Of a stretch of 64,000 nucleotides of DNA, positions 8,214 through 15,519 are shown piece by piece. How positions within the stretch are numbered: the stretch's first letter is position 1; the number at the start of each line of letters is the position of its first letter. The translations under genes were made by a program, and so were the position numbers. Source of the DNA: Lentzea albida (lineage in GTDB: Bacteria; Actinomycetota; Actinomycetes; Mycobacteriales; Pseudonocardiaceae); NCBI RefSeq assembly GCF_900111005.1, contig NZ_FOFV01000018.1, positions 124,001 to 188,000 of the forward strand, given 5' to 3'. The notes beneath the pieces were generated by a model. It had not been told where the DNA came from and searched no databases. It was given only the letters and a program-made list of their open reading frames with translations.

Positions 8214-8303
8214 TGGTCCCGGCGGGGTTCGAACCCGCATACCTCCCGGCGTCATGACGGGTGCTCCATCGCACTCTTGCGAGCCTTGTTGAGCTACGGG
8301 ACC
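8214..8303 (-). tRNA. tRNA-like gene with abnormal D and anticodon arms
   Basis: On the minus strand a 7-bp acceptor stem (GGTCCCG with CGGGACC) encloses a perfect T arm (GCGGG TTCGAAC CCCGC), the strongest support. The D stem pairs GCTC with GAGC but encloses a 24-base loop that contains a second hairpin (TCGCA, TGCGA). The anticodon stem (CCCGT with CCGGG) has one mismatch. The triplet in the anticodon position is TGA with no T33, while CAT preceded by T is shifted by two bases. It could be a decayed or specialised phage tRNA, perhaps originally Met-CAT. Activity is doubtful. Confidence 0.5.
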
Positions 8304-8387
8304 TGGGTGGCTGTTCGAACACCGGCCGGATGCCCAGGTTGCCGTCCTAGCCGCGCTTAGCGTCCCCCGCGACCAAAGGGACCTCTG

Positions 8388-8714
8388 TCAGTAGATGACC
8401 AGGCGGTCCGGGGACTTGACGACCGGAGTCTCTGGTGAGGCGCTGACCTTCGCCCACAGCTTGTAGTTGCCGGGGGCGAGGGTGCCAACCGATGAGCCTG
8501 GGCCGACGAGCAGGACGGCGAAGGTGCCTCGTGCGCCTGTCTGCCACGTCGCCACCTTGTAGTCGCCCGAGGTCGGCGTGACCGTGGATTCAGGAACGAC
8601 GGCGACCGTGACCGTGTAGCCGGTGGGGTTGACGGCTGTGCCGGCGACCGTGGTGGCGGTGACGCGCACCCCGACGAGTTCGGCGGAGTCGCGGGCGACG
8701 TACCTGTCCGGCAT
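8388..8714 (-). CDS. Hypothetical phage protein with Ig-like beta fold
   Basis: A 108-residue protein starting MPDRYVARDSAELVGVRVT. The ATG at 8714 is chosen because GAGGGAG lies just upstream. The sequence is a run of predicted strands ('YTVTVAVVPES', 'ARGTFAVLLVG', 'APGNYKLWAKVS') resembling a small Ig-like domain as found in virion-decorating or tail-fibre proteins. It directly follows the DUF4082 gene, and the two probably serve the same surface structure. Function not established. Confidence 0.6.
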   Translation of the reverse strand: MPDRYVARDSAELVGVRVTATTVAGTAVNPTGYTVTVAVVPESTVTPTSGDYKVATWQTGARGTFAVLLVGPGSSVGTLAPGNYKLWAKVSASPETPVVKSPDRLVIY

Positions 8715-8725
8715 GTCGGGCTCCC

Positions 8726-9385
8726 TCAGATCAGTTCTCCGGCCGTCCAGCCAGTCCGGGTGTCTCCAGGCGTCCATCCGCTGTTGAGCCCGCTAGCAGC
8801 CCAGCCAGAGGCGATACGGCCTGCCGTGAACACCTCGTCCGGCGGATCCGGTTCGGGGAGCTCGTCGTTGGGGTCGACATCAGTCACTACGACGTCGGCC
8901 CAGTAGTTGCCGCCGTTGAAGCTCCCGTCCGGGAAGGCAGGCGGGCCGGTCTTGAACGTGCCCTGACCCCCGCCGTTCGCGTTCGCGGTATTGGGGGCGG
9001 TCAGGATGCCGTTGACCACGCCGCCTGCGCCAGGGCCGCCGTTCCAGTAGCCGCCCGTGGCTGTGTAGTGCCCGGGCACGTGCACGACGGTCTTGTAGCG
9101 GATGCCCGCGGCGATCTGGACCGGTGTGATCGCGGAGACCTGCCAGCCCGTGCCGGACGCCGCCGGGGCGATGACCTCTGCGAGCACCGTGCCCGTGCTC
9201 GAGGAGTCGACACGGTACAGGCGCAGGTTGTCCGGACTGACGTCGATGGTTCCGCGCCACCAACGCAGGTGCGTGACCCACGCTGTGGTGGAGACGAGGA
9301 ACTCCGTGCCGACGTTGAGTGGAATGCCGTCGTCGAACGATACGAGTGGGCCATCGGAGGCGGGCCAGATCGAGTAATCGGCCAC
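8726..9385 (-). CDS. DUF4082 domain protein, probable virion surface or fibre protein
   Basis: A 219-residue protein. The GTG at 9385 is chosen because AGGGAGG stands just before it. Residues about 20-140 look like DUF4082, a beta-sandwich: 'NVGTEFLVSTTAWVTHLRWW', 'TGTVLAEV', 'GTGWQVSAITPVQIAAGIRY', 'HVPGHYTATGGY'. The C-terminal 30 residues hold four Gly-Trp repeats (SGWAASG, SGWTPGD, TGWTAGE). DUF4082 is known from secreted actinobacterial proteins joined to carbohydrate-active domains, so host-surface binding is a reasonable inference. It is the first leftward gene after the 9451-9487 hairpin. Confidence 0.65.
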   Translation of the reverse strand: MADYSIWPASDGPLVSFDDGIPLNVGTEFLVSTTAWVTHLRWWRGTIDVSPDNLRLYRVDSSSTGTVLAEVIAPAASGTGWQVSAITPVQIAAGIRYKTVVHVPGHYTATGGYWNGGPGAGGVVNGILTAPNTANANGGGQGTFKTGPPAFPDGSFNGGNYWADVVVTDVDPNDELPEPDPPDEVFTAGRIASGWAASGLNSGWTPGDTRTGWTAGELI

Positions 9386-9450
9386 CGTGCCTCCCTGGAC
9401 CCGGTAGCTCACTCTAACTAGAGGTGTGAGGGTAGTTGCTGTACGCCAAA

Positions 9451-9487
9451 GAGCCCCGATCGACCTCAGTGGATCGTCGGGGCTCTG
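9451..9487. terminator. Hairpin terminator between early and late modules
   Basis: AGAGCCCCGA and TCGGGGCTCT form a perfect 10-bp stem over a 17-base loop. On the leftward side it is followed by TTTGG. It lies between the leftward early genes and the DUF4082 gene, so it most likely stops early leftward transcripts before the late module. Confidence 0.6.
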
Positions 9488-9586
9488 GACACAGCTCTGC
9501 TACCGGCTTTCAGTCTACGTTCCACTAGATCAGCAAGCAACTCGCCCCTAGCGCGGCTCGAGTGCGAAGCGCAACGCTGTGGGGTC

Positions 9587-9922
9587 ATGGCCATCAACCT
9601 GCTCGGTATCGTCACCGAGCTGTGCAAACGAGACCCTCGCCCCGAAGCGATCACCGCCTCGATTCTGGGCGACCTTTCCTCCGACGAGCAGCGCGAACAG
9701 GCCTATGCCGGCTTCACGGAGCTCGTCCGCCTCACCCTCGACGGATCACGCAGGCGTGGCCTGAGCGTAGTCGAGGTCGCGGCGACCCTCGGTGTCTCCG
9801 ATGAGCAGGTGTACGCCCTGGTCGCCAAGGGCGAGATCGGGCACGTGCGGATCGGCAAGTTGATCCGCATTCCCGATCACGAGCTGGAGCGCTTCCTGAG
9901 GACCGCGGGGGTGGGCGCATGA
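9587..9922 (+). CDS. Helix-turn-helix excisionase-like DNA-binding protein
   Basis: A 111-residue protein. The C-terminal 50 residues (LSVVEVAATLGVSDEQVYAL, then GHVRIGKLIRIPDHELERFL) are a clear winged helix-turn-helix of the excisionase/MerR-like HTH_17 type, with the usual 'IG' wing and 'IP..ELERFL' ending. The N-terminal 55 residues are helical and unassigned. It is one of only two small rightward genes inside a leftward region and is coupled to the next gene. A role as excisionase or transcription control protein is inferred. Confidence 0.75.
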   Translation: MAINLLGIVTELCKRDPRPEAITASILGDLSSDEQREQAYAGFTELVRLTLDGSRRRGLSVVEVAATLGVSDEQVYALVAKGEIGHVRIGKLIRIPDHELERFLRTAGVGA

Positions 9923-10161
9923 CCACCCGCGAGGAAGCGATCCGAGCAGCAGGGACGGTGCTGGCCCACATCAGGCACTTGATCGCTACCCGCACCCCGC
10001 GTGAGTCCGCAGAGGCCGCGTGGGTGCCCGGCGGGCCGTCACTGGACGAGTTGGAACGCCGGATCCGCGTGCTTCGCGGCGAGCTCCCCGAGAGCGAAGA
10101 GGACAAGCAGAGAGATCAGGCCGCTTTGCGGCGTGCCGGGCGTTCTGCCAGCGCACGCTGA
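9919..10161 (+). CDS. Hypothetical phage protein
   Basis: An 80-residue, mainly helical and charged protein (MTTREEAIRAAGTVLAHIRH, ending ALRRAGRSASAR). It overlaps the preceding HTH gene by 4 bases and overlaps the next leftward HTH gene convergently by 46 bases. Similar 'ESAEAAWVPGGPSLDELERRI' proteins accompany excisionase-like genes in actinobacterial mobile elements. Function unknown. Confidence 0.6.
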   Translation: MTTREEAIRAAGTVLAHIRHLIATRTPRESAEAAWVPGGPSLDELERRIRVLRGELPESEEDKQRDQAALRRAGRSASAR

Positions 10162-10463
10162 ACCTCGGCGAGGTCGAACAGGCCATCATCACCACGCGGG
10201 ATGACGCCCCTGTTCGCCCACGCCCACACCGTGCCTGTCTTCTGCCCTAAAGCCTCCGCGATCTCGCTCAGGCGGAGCCGTGGGGCGTCCGTCGTCACGA
10301 GCGGCGGGATGACCCACTGGTGCCCAAGTTCCTTCGCCGCACTGTCGAGCGCGGCACAGCGATCCGGGGCGACTGCGAGTAGCTCGTTGCGGTACGAGCG
10401 GGCAACCGCACGGGCGATCTGCAAAGGTGTGTCATTCCAACGCTTCTCGCCGCTCATTGGCAC
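10116..10463 (-). CDS. DNA-binding protein with C-terminal helix-turn-helix
   Basis: A 115-residue protein. Residues about 65-105 (RLRLSEIAEALGQKTGTVWA, then GVIPRGDDGLFDLAEVQRAL) form a MerR-like helix-turn-helix with a wing. The N-terminal half is helical with no known match. It overlaps the end of the rightward gene pair. It could control the nearby rightward genes; this is inferred from position only. An ATG six bases downstream (MSGEKRW) is an alternative start. Confidence 0.6.
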   Translation of the reverse strand: MPMSGEKRWNDTPLQIARAVARSYRNELLAVAPDRCAALDSAAKELGHQWVIPPLVTTDAPRLRLSEIAEALGQKTGTVWAWANRGVIPRGDDGLFDLAEVQRALAERPARRKAA

Positions 10464-10551
10464 TTGCCCTCTCGCCCGCCTCTACGCTTCGACAACAGCA
10501 TGACGGACGTTCGAGCAGATGCAAGTAGACCTGGTCAGAGCAGGTCACCGA

Positions 10552-11268
10552 TCACGACGCCTCCTCCAGCCGGGCCAGCGGATCGGTCCGACGCCGGAAG
10601 TCATCCCAGACGAACCGCACGCCGCAGTCTCGGCAATCGACGATGTCCGCCCCATCCGCGTGCTCGACAGCCGACACGCCACATGCGGGACACGGTTCCG
10701 GCAGTCGGTAGATCTTCCGGTCGACAGCGAGCACTCGCCCCGCACGGTGGTGGAGGTCGAGTAGCCGCAGGGCACCGTCCACGCCGTCACGCTCGAGGAC
10801 CGTCCGCTGGTGGTCGACGTCCCAGACGAGTTGCGGTACATCCCGCAGGGCCAGCAGCACCGGCAGTCGGTCGGCGAGCAGCGTGCACGCCTGGGTCAGC
10901 AGCGGCCCCGGTCGGGAGTCGCGGGCATGCTGGGTATCCCACGGCACGCCGCAGGCCTCGGCGACAGGCTCAGACCAGCGCACGGCCTCCTCCACGATCT
11001 CCCGCTGCAAGCCCTCCACGTCCAGTCGGAGCGGCACCGGCAACTCCTTCGTGCCCGTGGCGAACTCCGCGGTGCCCGAGGTAGCTCGACCAATGTGGAG
11101 GTGTAGCCGGACGTAGTCCTCGGGAAGGCGCGTGATGGCCTGCCGGACGTGCCGCTCGTCGGCGAGACACAGGCCGGCGGACGTGTTCACCGCAGCCCCG
11201 ACACGGACGCCGTCAACCGTGGCGGCATCGGCGCACCGGTCCGCCCTCACACAACGTGGTTCGGTCAA
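10552..11268 (-). CDS. Zinc-ribbon phage protein, unknown function
   Basis: A 238-residue protein with a mostly helical body and a C-terminal zinc ribbon: CPACG near residue 193 and CRDCG near residue 213. Two further cysteines lie in an N-terminal stretch (RCVRADRCADAATVDG). 'RLPEDYVRLHLHIGRA' and 'LALRDVPQLVWDV' are conserved-looking segments of early actinophage proteins with this architecture, but no function is known. It is the last gene of the leftward early operon and is coupled by a 4-base overlap to the gene before it. Confidence 0.65.
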   Translation of the reverse strand: MTEPRCVRADRCADAATVDGVRVGAAVNTSAGLCLADERHVRQAITRLPEDYVRLHLHIGRATSGTAEFATGTKELPVPLRLDVEGLQREIVEEAVRWSEPVAEACGVPWDTQHARDSRPGPLLTQACTLLADRLPVLLALRDVPQLVWDVDHQRTVLERDGVDGALRLLDLHHRAGRVLAVDRKIYRLPEPCPACGVSAVEHADGADIVDCRDCGVRFVWDDFRRRTDPLARLEEAS

Positions 11269-11786
11269 CGTCCACTCCCCTCGTTCCTGTACCGGGCGTA
11301 CGCCTTCGCGGTATCGCTGCGGTCGTCGATACCGATCAACTGCGGCACGTCGGGCTTCTTCTCGCGATCGATGGCGAGAAGGTTCCCGATGGCCTCCTCG
11401 ATCTCCTCAGAGATCTCCAGCTCGTCTCCGGTCAAGGACCGTTCGAGCAGAGCCACCAGCCGCCTGCGGCCCTCGTCGGTGCGAAAGCGGCGCAACTGCT
11501 CGAATCGCCAGCGGGTGCGGAGACGCTTCTTGTCGCGCTTGTCGGCGTAGCTCTCCTCTCCGAGGAGCCTGGCCGCGTCGCGGGGCGTGATGCCCTGCAG
11601 GTCGTCGTCGTCCATCCTGGCGATGTCCTCGGCCGGGGCGTTCAACTGCCGGGCAGCACGCTCCTTGGCGTTCTGGGGACGCTTGGGCCTGCGGCTGGCA
11701 GGGGGTTGGCTGTAGCCACCACCGAACGGGTTCACCCCCGGTCGCGGCGCCTTGGGCTTCGGCTTGGGCTTCGGCTCATCGGTCAC
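11265..11786 (-). CDS. Hypothetical early phage protein
   Basis: A 173-residue protein beginning VTDEPKPKPKPK. The GTG at 11786 is chosen because it overlaps the upstream stop in GTGA, whereas a longer reading would run far into the previous gene. Residues 1-60 are proline/lysine-rich and disordered, and the remainder is helical and highly charged (EELEISEEIEE-type stretches, 'RDKKRLRTRWRFEQLRRF'). It may be a nucleic-acid-binding accessory of the replication-like protein encoded just before it. Unknown family. Confidence 0.6.
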   Translation of the reverse strand: MTDEPKPKPKPKAPRPGVNPFGGGYSQPPASRRPKRPQNAKERAARQLNAPAEDIARMDDDDLQGITPRDAARLLGEESYADKRDKKRLRTRWRFEQLRRFRTDEGRRRLVALLERSLTGDELEISEEIEEAIGNLLAIDREKKPDVPQLIGIDDRSDTAKAYARYRNEGSGR

Positions 11787-12670
11787 GCTGCTGCCTCCCG
11801 GCCTCGCTCGGGGTGCCGTTCCGCCCACAGGCGGGCGTCGCCTCGGATCTGGGTAAGTACTGCATCGAGCGCCTCGACGGTGGGGTTACGCCACTGCTCG
11901 CACCACGCCTTGATGCTTCCGCCGATGGGGTGTCTGCCGCGTTCGAGCGGCGTGCCGTCCACGTCCCAGCCTCCGCCGTCCTGGATGGGCAGTGAGCCGT
12001 TGTGCTCCCTGACGACCGCACACCAGATCGCGGTCAACTTCTGCGTCAAGGCCTTCGGGTCCAGGCCTACGAGGTGCTGGCCGTGGATTGGGGTTCTCGG
12101 ATCGGCCTGCGCGTCAGCGTGGGCCCCCACGGGAGTGCCGCCTTGAAAACCCGTCTTCAGATCAGTCTTCTCACCCCCGTCTTCTTCTTTTATCGACTGA
12201 CTTTCCGTCGACGGAGTTTCAGTTGATGGTGCGACCTGCGGTGATGCACTGTTTCCGCTGGTCGCGTCCATCGACTGACTTTCAGGGGATGGTGGAGCAG
12301 CGTCACGCCCGTTGTCACGCTGCCCGTCACGTGACCTGTCACGCTTCAGCGGCTGCGCAATCGGGTCCGCTGTCACGCTCCACGACCACGACCAGGCACC
12401 GTGACGACCGCGGACCTTGCTGCGCGACAGATAACCCTTGGCCTCCAGTCCAGCCAAGGCCTTAGTCACCGCGTCGCGTCCCTCCACCACGGACTCATCC
12501 AGCTGACGCCGGTTCATCCGCCACCCGTCAGGCAGCGAGATGAAGTAGCCCAAGAGCACACGCTCCAGAGCCTTCAGTGGGACGGGCAGGCGCCCGCGCA
12601 GGAAGTCGTTCGAGACGATCCTGAACTTGTCCGCCGGAGCGGGCGCCTGCCTGATGGTGAAGTCACTCAC
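11783..12670 (-). CDS. Phage replication initiator-like protein with winged helix
   Basis: A 295-residue protein. Residues 15-100 look like the N-terminal helix-turn-helix of phage replisome organisers and RepA_N/DnaD-type proteins: 'FRIVSNDFLRGRLPVPLKAL', 'GWRMNRRQLDES', 'DAVTKALAGLEAKGYLSR'. A Ser/Pro-rich linker (about 105-175) follows. The C-terminal part (LTAIWCAVVREHNG, IGGSIKAWCEQW) is a small helical domain. The overall form is that of early proteins that bind an origin and load helicase. The repeats at 12698-12745 in the neighbouring gene could be its target; this is an inference. Confidence 0.6.
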   Translation of the reverse strand: MSDFTIRQAPAPADKFRIVSNDFLRGRLPVPLKALERVLLGYFISLPDGWRMNRRQLDESVVEGRDAVTKALAGLEAKGYLSRSKVRGRHGAWSWSWSVTADPIAQPLKRDRSRDGQRDNGRDAAPPSPESQSMDATSGNSASPQVAPSTETPSTESQSIKEEDGGEKTDLKTGFQGGTPVGAHADAQADPRTPIHGQHLVGLDPKALTQKLTAIWCAVVREHNGSLPIQDGGGWDVDGTPLERGRHPIGGSIKAWCEQWRNPTVEALDAVLTQIRGDARLWAERHPERGREAAA

Positions 12671-13218
12671 GGCTCGGGGGTCCAGAGGTCGGGCGAAGCA
12701 CTTGCTGTAGCACTTGCTTTAGCAGGTGCTACAGCACTTGCTATGCGGTTGCCATCGCGTTTGCCATTCCTTGGGGACTCCGGCTGCGATCGCACCTGCG
12801 ACGCTTCTGCGAGTCCCTGGGGTAGCCCCCCGTCCGTCTCCTCGGGGCACGAGTCGACTACCTGCGGCGCAACGGATCCCTGGCCTTCGCGTTCGCGCTG
12901 CCGGCGCTTCCGCTCCCGGGCCCCTTCGCGCTGCCGCTCCTCGGGTGTCTTGTCGACGCCCTGGGCTCGCTCGAGCAGCCACGCGACCGCGATCCGCTGG
13001 GCGTTCATCCACGTGCCGCACGGCCAATCAGCGGAGAAGTCCGGATCGGACCAGCACTCGCAGCCACGGGCGGCACACTTCACGCCACCCTCGTCCGGCT
13101 TGTGTTCCCTGTGGATGTCGTTCAGCAGGTCGATGACGGCGAGCATGAACGGGCGTCCGTCAAGCTCCTCCATCATGTGCAAGGCGGTCTCGAAGTCCTC
13201 GTCAAATCGGGTACCCAT
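12667..13218 (-). CDS. Hypothetical early phage protein with CxC cluster
   Basis: A 183-residue protein. The N-terminal 85 residues contain a cysteine cluster (CAARGCECWSD, then WPCGTW) suited to metal binding. They are followed by a long charged helix (PEERQREGARERKRRQRERE) and a low-complexity Ala/Ser/Lys tail. The tail is encoded by a 12-base tandem repeat, so it may be a side effect of a DNA element rather than a protein need. It overlaps the initiator-like gene by 4 bases. Family unknown. Confidence 0.6.
   Translation of the reverse strand: MGTRFDEDFETALHMMEELDGRPFMLAVIDLLNDIHREHKPDEGGVKCAARGCECWSDPDFSADWPCGTWMNAQRIAVAWLLERAQGVDKTPEERQREGARERKRRQREREGQGSVAPQVVDSCPEETDGGLPQGLAEASQVRSQPESPRNGKRDGNRIASAVAPAKASATASASPDLWTPEP
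12698..12769. repeat. 12-bp tandem (iteron-like) repeats
   Basis: Units GCACTTGCTGTA, GCACTTGCTTTA, GCAGGTGCTACA and GCACTTGCTATG follow each other without a gap (12698-12745), then two decayed units continue to 12769. They lie in the 3' end of a coding region, just before the replication-initiator-like gene. Period, number and place are like origin iterons. Confidence 0.6.
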
Positions 13219-13520
13219 CAGGCACCGCCCGTCAGCAGCGTGCGGTACAGCAGGGGCCGGAGCGGGCGCGGCCCGTCCTCGATCACCTCGTCGATCAGCT
13301 TCACCGCATCCGGGTTCTCGGACAGCTGCGCCAAGCCCATCAGCGCCACCTCGCCGACAGAGAGGAACACCTCACCGTCCAGCTCGGACACGCCCCACCA
13401 CGAGGACGGGAACACCTCCTCGGCACGCATCCCGAACACCGCGGCGAACTCGTCGAGCACGGCCGCGTATCGCGGGTCCTCCGGGGCGACCTCGGCCACC
13501 CGCACCTTGATGTCAGCCAC
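13218..13520 (-). CDS. Hypothetical early phage protein
   Basis: A 100-residue acidic protein (MADIKVRVAEVAPEDPRYAA at the start). It has alternating strands and helices and no cysteine cluster or membrane segment. The start overlaps the upstream gene by 8 bases, and its stop shares a base with the start of the next gene, so it belongs to the same operon. I do not recognise a family. Confidence 0.6.
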   Translation of the reverse strand: MADIKVRVAEVAPEDPRYAAVLDEFAAVFGMRAEEVFPSSWWGVSELDGEVFLSVGEVALMGLAQLSENPDAVKLIDEVIEDGPRPLRPLLYRTLLTGGA

Positions 13521-14070
13521 GGTCGCCTCCGGTCTCCTCGGCGCGAACCACCGACAGGGGGTTGCGGGCGCGTCGGTCTTCGTCGATCACGTGCTGCAGC
13601 AGCACCGGCATCACGAGCACCAGGACGTCAGTCCACACGTCACTAGGCATCCGGTCGCCGATGGTGGCCGCGATCTCCCGGCGCTCCTCCGCGCTGAACA
13701 TCTCCCAGCCCTCGACGGTGGGCACCACGCCGCAATCCGACAGGAAGTAGCCGATCAGTTCAGAGGAGATGGTCGGCACCGCCGGTGCGGCCAGGCTGCC
13801 GACCTCCTGGTACATCCGGTGCACCCACGCGTCGGCCATCTCCACGCTCAGCTCGTCGCAGGGCATACCCAGCCGCTGCAACGCCATCTTGGCCGCCGTG
13901 CGGTTGTCGACTCCCCCGCGGAGTTCCTCGGTGATCGGGACGTCGTGAGAGTTGTGCTCCTTGACGATCGCGTCGTACTCCCCCAGCAGCGGGTGGTCAG
14001 CGCAGTAAGAGGCGAGCACCTCGCCGTATGAGCGCTTGCTGGGGACGTCGTAGTCCAGGGTGTCGGTCAC
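13513..14070 (-). CDS. Hypothetical early phage protein
   Basis: A 185-residue acidic, mainly helical protein ('SKRSYGEVLASYCADHPLLG', 'TAAKMALQRLGMP'). It is coupled by short overlaps to the antirepressor gene upstream and the 100-residue gene downstream. No enzyme motif, zinc site or membrane segment is visible. Function unknown. Confidence 0.6.
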   Translation of the reverse strand: MTDTLDYDVPSKRSYGEVLASYCADHPLLGEYDAIVKEHNSHDVPITEELRGGVDNRTAAKMALQRLGMPCDELSVEMADAWVHRMYQEVGSLAAPAVPTISSELIGYFLSDCGVVPTVEGWEMFSAEERREIAATIGDRMPSDVWTDVLVLVMPVLLQHVIDEDRRARNPLSVVRAEETGGDRG

Positions 14071-14891
14071 GCCGCACGCTCCTGCTGTTCGAGGTACTGG
14101 TTGACGATGTCGAGGTCGAGGCGGACGCCGAAGTGGTCGGCGAGGCGCTCAAGCCCCTTGCCGGTGATGCGCGTCCGGGCGGACCCGTCCTCTTCCTCAC
14201 CGGTCTTCGGGTTGGTGTGCGGCTTGTCCAAGGCGAGGCGCACGTAGCCCCTCTCCACGGCGGAGCCCATCGGCTCACGGGAGCGCTGGAACACCCAGCG
14301 CCACTCCCGCAGCAGCGAGTACAGACGGGTGCGGCCGGTGTCCACGCCGTGCGCTGCAAGGCACTTCGCCGCCGCGCCCACTTCCATGGATCGGCCGGCG
14401 TCGAGGAACGCCGCCCACGCGTTCGCAGCTGGAGTCAGTGCGCGGACGTTCGACTCTGCGGACTCGGCGCGCTTCCGCTCGGCGAGCGCCAGGGCGACCG
14501 AGCGCGACAGGCTCTCGCTCGCCCTCTGCAACTCGAGCAGCGGATCCGACAGATCCGGTCGCATGTCCACTACACCGGTCTCACGCAGCTGCCGCAAGAT
14601 CGCCTTCACCCGCGCCTTGATGGCCTTGGCGGTCGGTGTCCGGCTGACGAAGATGAGCTCCCAGATCCCGTCCTCCAGGATCACGTTCTCTCGAACTGCG
14701 GTCCCGTCTGCCCGCACAATGTGCGGGCACCACTCGTCAGCGTCGAGCAGTCGAAGGGCGTCGTGTGCGTCCCGCTTGCCGAGTGCCCGTGCGAACGGCA
14801 AGGCGAGGACGAAGCCCGTGCCATCGCGAGTGAGACCGAAGTGCTCCGGCTCGAGACCCATGTTGGACGTGAAGAGGTTGATCTCGGTCAC
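14067..14891 (-). CDS. Phage antirepressor with BRO-N and KilAC-like domains
   Basis: A 274-residue protein. The GTG at 14891 overlaps the preceding stop in GTGA and is preferred to a longer reading. Residues 1-110 form a BRO-N-type domain ('FGLTRDGTGFVLALPFARAL', 'DEWCPHIVRADG', 'LIFVSRTPTAKAIKARVKAI'). Residues about 145-270 match the phage antirepressor KilAC domain ('RSMEVGAAAKCLAAHGVDTG', 'TRLYSLLREWRWVF', 'RTRITGKGLERLADHFG'). Such proteins bind DNA or the repressor and favour lytic growth. It lies in the leftward early operon facing the C1-like repressor gene, as expected for a switch component. Confidence 0.85.
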   Translation of the reverse strand: MTEINLFTSNMGLEPEHFGLTRDGTGFVLALPFARALGKRDAHDALRLLDADEWCPHIVRADGTAVRENVILEDGIWELIFVSRTPTAKAIKARVKAILRQLRETGVVDMRPDLSDPLLELQRASESLSRSVALALAERKRAESAESNVRALTPAANAWAAFLDAGRSMEVGAAAKCLAAHGVDTGRTRLYSLLREWRWVFQRSREPMGSAVERGYVRLALDKPHTNPKTGEEEDGSARTRITGKGLERLADHFGVRLDLDIVNQYLEQQERAA

Positions 14892-15142
14892 TTCTTGCCC
14901 CCGTTCGCGATGCGGGCACCACACAGACCCATCCGCCAGAACTCGTTGCGCTCAGGCAGCTCGGAATACGGCTGTCCCTCGAACGCGGTAGCCAGGCGGA
15001 TCACGTTCGCCACGGTCGCGCCCATAGCGCGGAGCGCGCCGTCCTTATCCGCGGGCAGCCGGTAGCCGTGCTTACGCAGCACGGCCACGAGATCCGCCAG
15101 CAGGCCCACTGTGAGGCGGGCCTGACCGGTCTGCTTCCTCAT
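14888..15142 (-). CDS. Hypothetical early phage protein
   Basis: An 84-residue protein with basic termini (MRKQTGQARLTVGLLADLVA, ending RIANGGKK). It lies between a DUF6907-like gene and the antirepressor, with 4-base overlaps on both sides. Mostly helical; no recognised domain. Confidence 0.55.
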   Translation of the reverse strand: MRKQTGQARLTVGLLADLVAVLRKHGYRLPADKDGALRAMGATVANVIRLATAFEGQPYSELPERNEFWRMGLCGARIANGGKK

Positions 15143-15519
15143 CGCCCACCGTCCTTGATCTCTTCAAGGCGAGCGGCGGCAGCGAGGAGTTCAGCAGCCA
15201 GGCGCATCGCCTTCGCCGCGGCCTCTCGCGCCTCGTCCGGCGAGCAGCCGTCGAGGAAGAACCGCTCGTCGGCCTCGATCGCCAACGTGCCGACGACGTC
15301 CTCGTCCGGCGAACCCGGACGACGCAACTCGCCGATGCAGTACTCGTCCATCGCGGTCAGCGTCACCATCGGCTCCGACCCAGCGGGGCGAGTGAACGCC
15401 ACCGAGTGCAAGCGCGTGAGGCTCCACTCGCAGCCCTTGTCCGGGATGTACTTGTGCCCCGGCTCCGCGCAGAAGTCCGGACACGGGCGGTTCTCGATCT
15501 CGATGGGCAGCGTCATCAC
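15139..15519 (-). CDS. DUF6907-like protein
   Basis: A 126-residue protein. The N-terminal motif RPCPDFCAEPGHKYIPDKGC has the Cys-x3-Cys and histidine spacing seen in DUF6907 proteins of actinomycetes and their phages. It is followed by a beta-rich part ('WSLTRLHSVAF', 'EPMVTLTAMDEY') and a C-terminal Ala/Glu helix (EAREAAAKAMRLAAELLAAA). The function of the family is unknown to me. The next upstream gene encodes a diverged relative, so this is a tandem duplication in the early operon. Confidence 0.65.
   Translation of the reverse strand: MMTLPIEIENRPCPDFCAEPGHKYIPDKGCEWSLTRLHSVAFTRPAGSEPMVTLTAMDEYCIGELRRPGSPDEDVVGTLAIEADERFFLDGCSPDEAREAAAKAMRLAAELLAAAARLEEIKDGGR

Noticed and set aside
8214..8303. 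tRNA-like gene as the attachment site of the prophage
   Set aside because: It lies 9 kb from the integrase and inside the phage gene order, so it is cargo and not the integration target.
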